Shown piece by piece: positions 9,594 to 16,535 of a stretch of 64,000 nt of DNA. The stretch covers positions 124,001 through 188,000 of the forward strand of contig NZ_JVVM01000022.1 of the NCBI RefSeq assembly GCF_001054325.1. Reading direction: 5' to 3'. The notes below the pieces were generated by a model. That model was not told the origin of the DNA and searched no databases. It was given only the letters and a program-made list of their open reading frames with translations. The position numbers and the translations under genes were made by a program. Origin of the DNA: Corynebacterium vitaeruminis. Lineage in GTDB: Bacteria > Actinomycetota > Actinomycetes > Mycobacteriales > Mycobacteriaceae. The number at the start of each line of letters is the position of its first letter. Position 1 is the stretch's first letter.

Positions 9594-9666
9594 AGCGAAT
9601 CTCCTAAAAGTTAAAAGTATCTCGAATGTTTCGAAGTATTTTTGTCCGCCGGAACCAACTTCCGGT

Positions 9667-9710
9667 GTTGACGTGTCAACTATAAGCCCGAGGGAGATGA
9701 CGTGTCAACA
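9667..9710. promoter_or_regulatory. yceI promoter with two operator-like palindromes
   Basis: The perfect palindrome GTTGACGTGTCAAC (9667-9680) recurs as GATGACGTGTCAAC (9696-9709), 29 bp apart. On the minus strand TTGACA (9704-9709) and TATAGT (9679-9684), 18 bp apart, form a good promoter for yceI. One palindrome covers its -35 and the other its -10/start region. On the plus strand TATAAG at 9681 may be the -10 of the monooxygenase gene. The layout is that of a shared repressor site. Confidence 0.7.
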
Positions 9711-9731
9711 AAAAGGTCTTAACATGGAGCC

Positions 9732-10856
9732 ATGCAATTCGGAATTTTTACAATTGGCGACGTCACAAAAGACCCCACGACCGGACAAATCCCTACTGAA
9801 CATGAGCGAATTAAGGCAACTGTCGCACTAGCGAAGAAGGCCGAAGAGGTTGGCCTCGATGTATTTGCGACCGGCCAGCACCACAATCCACCGTTTGTGG
9901 CGCCGGCGAACCCGCCGATTCTGTTAGCGAACCTTGCAGCACAGACCGAAAATCTGATTCTGTCGACCTCGACAACACTGATTACGACCACTGACCCTGT
10001 GCGCATCGCCGAGGATTACGCCTACCTCCAGCACCTTTCCGAAGGACGCATGGATCTTATGATGGGCCGTGGCAACACTGGGCCAGTTTATCCGTGGTTT
10101 GGCAAGGATATCCGTAAAGGGATTCCGCTGGCCATTGAGAATTACCACCTGCTGCGCACCCTCTGGCGTGAAGAGAATGTGGATTGGCAAGGTCAATTCC
10201 GCACTCCGCTGCAGTCCTTTACGTCCACCCCGCGTCCGCTTGACGGTGTAGCGCCTTTCGTGTGGCACGGCTCCATTCGGTCCACTGAGATTGCCGAGCA
10301 GGCCGCCTTCTATGGTGACGGCTTCTTCCACAATCACATTTTCTGGAATATCGAGCACACCACAGCCATGGTCAATCTCTACCGCCAGCGCTTTGAGCAC
10401 TACGGCCACGGCGCTGCTGACCAGGCGATCGTCGGGCTTGGCGGGCAGGTCTTCGCCGCTGAGACGGAGAAGAAGGCCAAGGAAGTTTTCCGCCCGTACT
10501 TCGACAATGCGCCGGTCTATGGACATGGGCCATCATTGGAAGAATTCGAGCACATTACACCGCTGACCGTCGGCACGCCTGAGCAAATCATCGAACGTTA
10601 CCTGGGCTATGCAGATGCCGTTGGTGACTACCAGCGCCAGCTATTCCTCATCGATCACGCCGGCCTGCCGCTGGAGATGGCGTTGGAGCAGGTTGAAATC
10701 CTGGGAACCGAAATCGTTCCGGTCTTGCGTGAAGAGTTCGAGCGCCGCCGTCCGGCGCACGTGCCTTCCGACCCGCCGACGCATGCCTCGCTGGCTGCCG
10801 AGGGTGCAGATTCCCCGCACCTTCTCGTCCGCCCGGCTGAAAGGAATCAGCGGTGA
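9732..10856 (+). CDS. Luciferase-like FMN-dependent monooxygenase, CE1758-like
   Basis: A 374-residue member of the luciferase-like monooxygenase (LLM) superfamily, which uses FMNH2 and O2 to oxidise an organic substrate. It has the bacterial-luciferase TIM-barrel layout: FATGQHHNPPF near residue 50, then LSTSTTLITTTDPVRIAEDYAYLQ, then GRGNTGPVYPWFG. The C-terminus diverges into a hydrophilic tail. It overlaps the next gene by four bases (GTGA), so both are co-translated. The neighbour is the flavin reductase expected to supply FMNH2, the pairing of the corynebacterial CE1758/CE1759 families. The substrate is unknown. Confidence 0.85.
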   Translation: MQFGIFTIGDVTKDPTTGQIPTEHERIKATVALAKKAEEVGLDVFATGQHHNPPFVAPANPPILLANLAAQTENLILSTSTTLITTTDPVRIAEDYAYLQHLSEGRMDLMMGRGNTGPVYPWFGKDIRKGIPLAIENYHLLRTLWREENVDWQGQFRTPLQSFTSTPRPLDGVAPFVWHGSIRSTEIAEQAAFYGDGFFHNHIFWNIEHTTAMVNLYRQRFEHYGHGAADQAIVGLGGQVFAAETEKKAKEVFRPYFDNAPVYGHGPSLEEFEHITPLTVGTPEQIIERYLGYADAVGDYQRQLFLIDHAGLPLEMALEQVEILGTEIVPVLREEFERRRPAHVPSDPPTHASLAAEGADSPHLLVRPAERNQR

Positions 10857-11608
10857 AAAACCTCGTCGTTGTAAGTGCCGGCGTTTCTGCCCCATCAACC
10901 ACGCGCATTCTCGCTGATCGCATCGCGGAAGCCGTCGACGTGCAGGTTTCCAAGCGTGGCGAAGGTCTCGAAATCGAGTACGTTGAACTGCGCGAACTCG
11001 CTGTCAGCCTTGGCGCTGGGATGTCCACAGGGCTTTACGACGAAAAATTGCGCACTGCCCTCGATACTGTCAGCGGTGCTGATGGATTGATTGCCGCGAC
11101 TCCAGTGTTCGCAGCGTCCTACTCGGGACTGTTCAAGATGTTCTTCGATGCCCTGGATAAGGATGCGTTGACCTCCATGCCGGTCATCATTGCTGCGACT
11201 GCTGGCACGGCGCGTCATTCTTTGGTGCTGGAGTATGCGATGCGTCCGCTGTTTAGCTACTTTCGTGCGACCGTTATGCCGACTGCTGTATTTGCAGCGA
11301 CCGAGGACTTTGGCGCTGGCGATGGCACCGGCGGAGTATCCGGCGCGGAGATGAGTAATCGCGTCGTGCGTGCAGCTCGTGAGCTTGCCGAGTACCTTGT
11401 CGGTGTTCGCTCGGCCGTAGTCGGTTTTGGTCCAGATTTTGGGAACGAAGCTGAAGAAAAGGGTGCAGCACATTCAGCAGACGGGGCCAGCGAGGGCAAT
11501 CAAGGTGTTGGTGCGCCGAACCATCGACGCAGTACGAACACGCAGGTGGACGCTAACGTCACGGATTTTGCCACACTGCTAGAGGGGCTCGACGGCACCG
11601 CGAAGTAG
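10853..11608 (+). CDS. LLM-partnered FMN reductase, CE1759-like
   Basis: 251 residues starting at a GTG inside the stop codon of the monooxygenase gene. The fold is that of NAD(P)H-dependent FMN reductases (flavodoxin-like): KNLVVVSAGVSAPSTTRILAD is the phosphate-binding loop, ATPVFAASYSGLFKMFFDAL the central flavin-contact segment, and ATAGTARHSLVLEYAMRPL follows. It should reduce FMN for the partner monooxygenase. The last 60 residues are low-complexity and hydrophilic. No terminator is evident before the convergent small gene. Confidence 0.85.
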   Translation: MKNLVVVSAGVSAPSTTRILADRIAEAVDVQVSKRGEGLEIEYVELRELAVSLGAGMSTGLYDEKLRTALDTVSGADGLIAATPVFAASYSGLFKMFFDALDKDALTSMPVIIAATAGTARHSLVLEYAMRPLFSYFRATVMPTAVFAATEDFGAGDGTGGVSGAEMSNRVVRAARELAEYLVGVRSAVVGFGPDFGNEAEEKGAAHSADGASEGNQGVGAPNHRRSTNTQVDANVTDFATLLEGLDGTAK

Positions 11609-11656
11609 CCGCGCTCTCACGTGAAGGGGAGGGTAGGGGGAGAGGCCGGCGCTCTA

Positions 11657-11848
11657 TTAGCGGCACCACGGAAGGTTGTAGTAGTCGCAAGAGAAGGTAT
11701 CGGAAAGAGCGTATTCCTTGACCTGTAGGTCGTCGCTGCCGGTTGTAGCTGTCGGTGCTGCGGCAGCGGCCGGGGTGCCGGTCAGTGCGCCTAGGGAAAG
11801 TGCTGCGGATGCAATGGTGGTAGCAAGAACAGAAGAGCGTCGAAACAT
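11657..11848 (-). CDS. Small secreted Cys-containing peptide, unknown function
   Basis: 63 residues. A positively charged start (MFRRSS) and a hydrophobic core are followed by an Ala-rich cleavage region near residues 26-31, a good Sec signal peptide. The mature part is about 33 residues and ends in FSCDYYNLPWCR, where two Cys can form a small disulfide loop. A CGGAG ribosome site lies nine bases before the ATG. It contains QVKEYA, also found at the very C-terminus of the secreted protein encoded at 12367. No family is recognised. The signal peptide and ribosome site make it a real gene; its role is unknown. Confidence 0.7.
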   Translation of the reverse strand: MFRRSSVLATTIASAALSLGALTGTPAAAAAPTATTGSDDLQVKEYALSDTFSCDYYNLPWCR

Positions 11849-12366
11849 TAGGTAGTACTCCGAAAGATATCTGCCTCGGCAAAGTGTCAGGGCTTTGTGG
11901 ACTGCCGGACTTCGCCAGTGATTAATAAAGAAATCATAACTATTTAATCAAGAGTGTGAAGCGTGAAGGTCCCTTCGCTTGCCCGCGACTGGGGGTGGCC
12001 ACTCGGCTACTCTCTGGTGTCTTTATGTAGGTAGGGTAGTGGCCGAAATGTTGATTGCCCAATACCAAGTGGCTGACAGAGAAATTTTTGAATTGGTTCA
12101 AAAGGCGTAGTTCTAATGCGATTAAATTAATCGCTGAAATCTTATTGTGGTGCTCATAATCACTGGTCACACGCTGTTATATATCGTATTTTCGCAAGGT
12201 AGAAATCGGTGGGATTCCATTTTTACTATGTGGATAATCGCTGTGACCGTCGTAAAGCGGGGCGAAAATTTTCCATTACAAAAGGCTGAATTTCGACTTA
12301 CCTTAGCAGGTGTTAGTTCAAGTATTTCCTTACGAGTTGCTCGACACACCCTGAAAGGATTTCGCC
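11849..12366. other. Divergent intergenic region, AT-rich
   Basis: 518 bases between the small secreted peptide gene and the secreted-protein operon. It is clearly more AT-rich than its surroundings and probably holds both promoters. A short imperfect hairpin (AAGCGTGAAGG / CCTTCGCTT) lies near 11958-11980. I see no convincing coding sequence, and open frames here lack ribosome sites. Confidence 0.5.
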
Positions 12367-12960
12367 GTGAAGAAGACCCTGCTCTCCGGCTCCATTGCAG
12401 CCCTGGTTACCATGTCCTCGCTGGCTGTCGCCCCGATGGCCGAAGCTGCCCCAGCCCCCACCCCGGGCACCGTCGGTGGCACCTGCTCCGTTGAAGGCCA
12501 GTCTGGTCAGTCGCTGAAGATCACCGGCTCGAAGTTCGAGGTCGAAGGTACCGCGACTGTCGCTAACTACGGCGACACCGACCTGCCGCTGACCCAGACC
12601 CTCAAGGAAGGCAAGACCAAGTCCTGGAACGTCGGCGGTTCGGTCGACTTCGACCTGCTCAAGCTCTTCCACGTCACGTTCAGCGCCGGCTATCAGTCCA
12701 CTCAGACCTGGGAAGTTGGCCAGACCCTCGGCCCGTACCCGGTCAAGCCTGGCTACACCGGTGTGCTGGAGTATGGCTTCCTGAACCAGTCCTTCGAGGG
12801 CACTCACCTGACCTGTAAGGGGGGCAAGTGGATCGACGCAGGTCGCCCGTACTGGGGCACCATCCCGAAGGAGCGTCACATCCGCGTCTCCATGCGTGCC
12901 AATGAGGCTGACCGCTCCGTGGACGGGGCTGCTCCGCAGGTCAAGGAGTACGCCGTCTAA
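12367..12960 (+). CDS. Secreted protein, paralogue 1 of a three-gene cluster
   Basis: 197 residues, GTG start with AAAGGA seven bases upstream. Residues 1-27 are a Sec signal peptide with an AEA cleavage motif. The mature protein has Cys40 and Cys150 (likely a disulfide). Its core reads ITGSKFEVEG, LTQTLKEGKTKSW, an amphipathic stretch, TWEVGQTLGPYPVKPGYTG, LEYGFL, and finally GRPYWGTIPKERH. Paralogue 3 matches this order closely, paralogue 2 more loosely. The alternating Ser/Thr-rich strands recall the core of aerolysin/ETX-MTX2 proteins, but that is only a hypothesis. The C-terminus is QVKEYAV. No known family was recognised. Confidence 0.8.
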   Translation: MKKTLLSGSIAALVTMSSLAVAPMAEAAPAPTPGTVGGTCSVEGQSGQSLKITGSKFEVEGTATVANYGDTDLPLTQTLKEGKTKSWNVGGSVDFDLLKLFHVTFSAGYQSTQTWEVGQTLGPYPVKPGYTGVLEYGFLNQSFEGTHLTCKGGKWIDAGRPYWGTIPKERHIRVSMRANEADRSVDGAAPQVKEYAV

Positions 12961-13005
12961 GACGGCCCGAGTCCCTAAGACCTCGAAGCAGAAAGAAGTT
13001 TCTCC

Positions 13006-13680
13006 ATGTTGAGCCTGAAAAAGAAGGCCCTGGCCTGCGCGGTGATGGGTGCAAGTCTTCTTGCGCCAGGCATCGTTGGACAGGTCGCGGCGACCCCGCT
13101 GACCCAGACCCCTGACCAGGATGAGCACCACACCGGTTTCATCAACACCGATAAGTGTGACCCGGTCAACGATGCCAAGCGTCACCCTTGGGAGCAGTGG
13201 ATTACCGACGAATGGGACCGCTACAACGGCACTAACTCATTCACCAACCGCACCGACCGTCCGATTCAGTACACCCTCGAGGTGACTGAGGGAGTCAACG
13301 AGTCTGTGAAGGCAATGAGCTCCGGAAATATGTGGGACGTGTTCCTCCACGGGGTGAAGAACAAGTACGGCATCGTCGAGGTCAGTCAGTGGTCTGTTGG
13401 CGACAAGCTGGGCCCGGTGACCGTCAACCCCGGTGAGACCGTTCGCGCAGATTACGGCGTGCATATGAAGTCCTTCATCGGCCGCGTCCGCACCTGCGAT
13501 CAGAAGACCGGCCTGTGGCGCGGCGAGCCCTACTTCGGTGAGTACAACGGCAAGGGGCCGTCGACTCGCTTCGTGGTCTGGCACAAGACCACCAAGGAGG
13601 GTGAGCACCGTCAGCAGTGGGCGCCTGTCAGTGGTAACTCAGGTGACGGCGGCCCGGCATCCGCCACGATCAACGACTAG
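13006..13680 (+). CDS. Secreted protein, paralogue 2 of a three-gene cluster
   Basis: 224 residues with a signal peptide ending near VAA (residue 29 or so). It starts 45 bases after paralogue 1. It is the most divergent copy. The mature protein has two Cys (DKCDPV and RTCDQK) in the same relative places as its sisters, and shares a shorter version of the core: SFTNRTDRPIQYTLEVTEG, QWSVGDKLGPVTVNPGETV, ADYGVHMKSFIG, and a GEPYFGEY close. It has a longer hydrophilic C-terminus rich in Gly and Ser. The LTQT sequence just after the signal peptide is probably chance. Function unknown. Confidence 0.75.
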   Translation: MLSLKKKALACAVMGASLLAPGIVGQVAATPLTQTPDQDEHHTGFINTDKCDPVNDAKRHPWEQWITDEWDRYNGTNSFTNRTDRPIQYTLEVTEGVNESVKAMSSGNMWDVFLHGVKNKYGIVEVSQWSVGDKLGPVTVNPGETVRADYGVHMKSFIGRVRTCDQKTGLWRGEPYFGEYNGKGPSTRFVVWHKTTKEGEHRQQWAPVSGNSGDGGPASATIND

Positions 13681-13688
13681 GAGCAGTT

Positions 13689-14288
13689 ATGAAAAAGAGT
13701 GTTGTCGCCATGTGCTTGACGACGGTCTTTGCGCTCGGACTTGGCGCTCCGACAGCAGTGGCCGCCCCGAATCCAGGAGCTGGCGAGCCGTTTGCTCCGG
13801 AGGAGTGGGTGCCTGTGCCCAAGCCAGCGGCAGTTGACCGCGGTCCGGCGCCGGGAACCACTTGTGAAGCGCCGGGTTCGGTGGCCGAGTTCGTGGAAAT
13901 CACCGGCTCACGCTACGACGTTGAGGGCGTTGTTTCTACGAAAAATGACATCGGCGATGAGCCGATTCCGCTGACTCAGACCATCAAGGAGTCTAAGACC
14001 AAGAAGTGGTGGACCAACATCTCTGTCAGCGTGAAGGTCAGCAAGGAGCTTAACCGCAAGTACTCCTGGGAATACTCCCGAGAGATGGTTTGGAGCCTCG
14101 GGCAGAAGATCGGACCATACGAAGTACGCAAGGGTGAAACTGGTCGTCTGAGCTGGGGATTCCTGGTTGACGAGTTCGCCGGACAGACAGTCCGCTGCAA
14201 CGCCAACTCGAAGACGTGGCAGCCCACTGGTCGCAGCTACTTCGGCGTGGCTCCCCGTGAGCGACATGTCGAGGTGACCATTCAGTAG
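13689..14288 (+). CDS. Secreted protein, paralogue 3 of a three-gene cluster
   Basis: 199 residues, starting eight bases after paralogue 2 with GGAG before the ATG, so the genes are co-translated. The signal peptide ends at about AVA (residue 25), followed by a Pro-rich linker. The core is closest to paralogue 1: EITGSRYDVEG, PLTQTIKESKTKKWW, a central SVSVKVSKEL segment, WSLGQKIGPYEVRKGETG, SWGFLVDEFAG, and GRSYFGVAPRERH. Two Cys are conserved. The long segment between the two Trp motifs lies where an insertion loop would be in a beta-pore-forming fold; this is inference. A strong terminator follows. Confidence 0.8.
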   Translation: MKKSVVAMCLTTVFALGLGAPTAVAAPNPGAGEPFAPEEWVPVPKPAAVDRGPAPGTTCEAPGSVAEFVEITGSRYDVEGVVSTKNDIGDEPIPLTQTIKESKTKKWWTNISVSVKVSKELNRKYSWEYSREMVWSLGQKIGPYEVRKGETGRLSWGFLVDEFAGQTVRCNANSKTWQPTGRSYFGVAPRERHVEVTIQ

Positions 14289-14321
14289 TTACACAGTTCT
14301 CTCTCCACACACAGCACGGGT

Positions 14322-14360
14322 GAAAGGGGCCTATTCACGAAAGTGAGTAGGCCCCTTTTT
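14322..14360 (+). terminator. Terminator of the secreted-protein operon
   Basis: Long hairpin with arms AAAGGGGCCTATTCAC and GTGAGTAGGCCCCTTT (one G-T pair) around a GAAA loop, followed by TTTTT. The GAAA tetraloop and T run make it a strong intrinsic terminator for the plus strand. Confidence 0.9.
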
Positions 14361-14392
14361 GCTACCCGCTGTTTTGCTACTCCGTCTTTTTG

Positions 14393-15046
14393 CTACTGCG
14401 CGGCGGCGGATGCCGGCGGCTGGAAGCCTGCGTCTATTGCTTTCAGGGCCAAGTCCAGCCGCGAGGTAGCCCCAAACTTATTGAACATGCTGGAGAGATG
14501 CTTTTTGATGGTGCCCGGCGACTTGCCCAGTTCCTTGGCGATGTCGTGGTTCGACTTTCCGCGACAGATCAGGCCGAGAACCTCTCTTTCGGCGTGAGTG
14601 ATCTTGTACGAGGAGATATTGCGGGACGGCAGGGTTTTAATCAGTCGAGTCGCAGAAATTGGCGAGATGACGGTACCGCCCTGGAAGACATCTTCGACGG
14701 TGCCGATGACTGACTCCGGGCGGGCGGTCTTGAGGATGTAGCCATTTCCGCCGAGGCTCAAGATTTTCAGCATTGTTTCATCGGTATCAAATGAGGTGAT
14801 AGCGATGAATTTTGGCGGATTCTCCACCTTCTTAATGCGCTCAAGCAGCTCAACGCCGTCCATGTTGGGCATATGAATATCGGTCAAAACTACGTCAATG
14901 CCACCGCGGGCAATGATGTTGAGGGCCTCATGTCCATCGCAGGCTTCATCGACCACGGTAATGTGCGGTGCCTTCTTGAAGTAGGTTCGCAGCGTCGAGA
15001 GTACGAGTGGGTCGTCATCGACAATGAGAACCTTAATGTCAGACAT
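14393..15046 (-). CDS. Response regulator, NarL/LuxR family
   Basis: 217 residues from the ATG at 15046, which has AAAGG seven bases upstream; an earlier in-frame ATG at 15070 would add eight residues. The receiver domain carries the acidic pocket Asp10-Asp12 and the phosphoacceptor Asp56 in VLTDIHMPNMDGVEL, with Lys in YILKTARPES. The output domain is a LuxR helix-turn-helix (ITHAEREVLGLICRGKSNHD, then GKSPGTIKKHLSSMF). It lies 133 bases downstream of the sensor kinase gene and is very likely its partner. The secreted-protein cluster converges on it and is a plausible target. Confidence 0.92.
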   Translation of the reverse strand: MSDIKVLIVDDDPLVLSTLRTYFKKAPHITVVDEACDGHEALNIIARGGIDVVLTDIHMPNMDGVELLERIKKVENPPKFIAITSFDTDETMLKILSLGGNGYILKTARPESVIGTVEDVFQGGTVISPISATRLIKTLPSRNISSYKITHAEREVLGLICRGKSNHDIAKELGKSPGTIKKHLSSMFNKFGATSRLDLALKAIDAGFQPPASAAAQ

Positions 15047-15179
15047 CCGCGAACCTTTCAGTGATTTCATAAAAACCGAACAATATCTGTCTTCGTGCGA
15101 TAGTACTACGCTAACCAGGACTTTTCGAGAGTCATATTCGCCACAATGAGCTACAGTATCAATCCTACGCTAGCGTAAC

Positions 15180-16367
15180 CTACTGGTTGGTAAGTGGCAT
15201 GTGGAGTTTGGTATTCCACACATTTCCTTCTCGTTCTGTCGTGATTGAACCGTCCCACGGCCGCACTCGATGATGCAGTGAGGAAAGCCCCAAGCCACTC
15301 GAGAGCATCGCCCGTGGTAGAAAATGCGGTAGCGCTTTAGATATCTGATTGCTGATGTCGAGCGTGAAGCCATCCTCCACATTGCCCAGCGCCAGAATGT
15401 GTACGTTCGTTTGTGGTTCGCCGTACTTTTGAATGTTTGTGCAGAACTCTGAAAGCGCCGGTGAGATAACTTCTGAAATCTGCGCCAACGAGGGTTCGGT
15501 TTCAATCCTCGTGGCCAGCGAAACGTTAAACCCAGCCTCCTGCAGTTCATCCTTGGCCTGTTGGAGCACCCTGTTCATGCTGGGAACTCGCTCATCCTGG
15601 CCGATCGCAGATGTCAAAGAGCTCTCTTCGTCGGCGGACTTTAACAGTGAAAGCAGCTGACGCAGCTGCAGTAGCCCTTCACGGGAGGTCGCTGCAATGT
15701 CCTCCAGGGATTCTTCAAGTTTTTCATCTGTTCCTTCCCGCTCGATGGCGAGCGCCTGCGCGAGCATGGTTACGCGAGTAAAAGACTTGGCGGTGGAGTC
15801 GTGCAGTACGGTTGCCAACTCGAGGCGTTGCTCTTCCAGAGCGCGGTTAGATTCAATCCTTGCCTGCTGGCGTTGCTCTTTGTAGCGACTGCGCATCATG
15901 CCGATGGCGTAGGCAATTACAAAAAGCAGCGTTGTTACGAAGGTCGCGACATGATCGCGTGCGAAAGTATTTGTGTTTACGTCGTAATTTGAAATCACCA
16001 ACAGCAGTAGTGCAGTAATTTTCGCCGGTGTCTTGTTGTTGTTAGCACGCAATACTTCCACGATGAGAAGCGCACAGAAAATCTGCATTGGCGCTTGCTC
16101 CGTAGGAAGGAAAGCCAGTGCCAAGAAATTCGCTGGGACGACCACCATGGCAAAGAGAGGCAAATACGTCGCTACTGCAACGAGAATGACCTGCAGGCCC
16201 CCGATAATGGACGACAACAATAGGTCAGAGTTGCTCTCGCGGAAAACCAGTGCATCGAGCGCGGTGAGGACCAGCGCAATGACCATCTCCAATGACCCCG
16301 GAGTCCTCAGAAAGTCTCTTATCTGTGACAGCGATTTTTTAATCACGACGCCAAGACCCCTTTCCAC
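15180..16367 (-). CDS. Sensor histidine kinase, NarX-like (HisKA_3)
   Basis: 395 residues. About six hydrophobic helices occupy residues 25-160 without a large extracytoplasmic loop, so the signal is probably sensed in or near the membrane. The dimerisation box has His189 in ELATVLHDSTAKSF, a variant of the usual HisKA_3 ELHD pattern. The ATPase domain shows a weak N-box (SEFCTNIQKYG) and a clear G-box (GLGLSSLHHRVRPWDG). Ten of the next residues fit a normal HATPase end. It pairs with the response regulator just downstream. The start is uncertain within about ten codons. Confidence 0.88.
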   Translation of the reverse strand: MERGLGVVIKKSLSQIRDFLRTPGSLEMVIALVLTALDALVFRESNSDLLLSSIIGGLQVILVAVATYLPLFAMVVVPANFLALAFLPTEQAPMQIFCALLIVEVLRANNNKTPAKITALLLLVISNYDVNTNTFARDHVATFVTTLLFVIAYAIGMMRSRYKEQRQQARIESNRALEEQRLELATVLHDSTAKSFTRVTMLAQALAIEREGTDEKLEESLEDIAATSREGLLQLRQLLSLLKSADEESSLTSAIGQDERVPSMNRVLQQAKDELQEAGFNVSLATRIETEPSLAQISEVISPALSEFCTNIQKYGEPQTNVHILALGNVEDGFTLDISNQISKALPHFLPRAMLSSGLGLSSLHHRVRPWDGSITTEREGNVWNTKLHMPLTNQ

Positions 16368-16482
16368 ACCACAACGCGGTCACCTCTGTCGAGAATCAGT
16401 AACCAATATATTGTCAGCACGATTGAGAGTGCCATTTGCATGATTAATGCCGCGGCGCAGGGGTCGTCGTAAAGCACAAAAA

Positions 16483-16515
16483 ATCCGCCCGAAGAGAATA
16501 ATCTCTCGGGCGGAT
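16483..16515 (-). terminator. Terminator of the Fe-S oxidoreductase gene
   Basis: Hairpin with arms ATCCGCCCGA..GAGA and TCTC..TCGGGCGGAT around ATAA, followed on the minus strand by TTTTTTG. It lies 20 bases past the stop codon of the oxidoreductase gene. Confidence 0.9.
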
Positions 16516-16535
16516 CCTTGCTTACTTAGCGAGTG

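Noticed and set aside
11940..12170. A 76-codon minus-strand frame in the AT-rich gap
   Set aside because: No ribosome site, no domain and atypical composition; more likely part of the promoter region.
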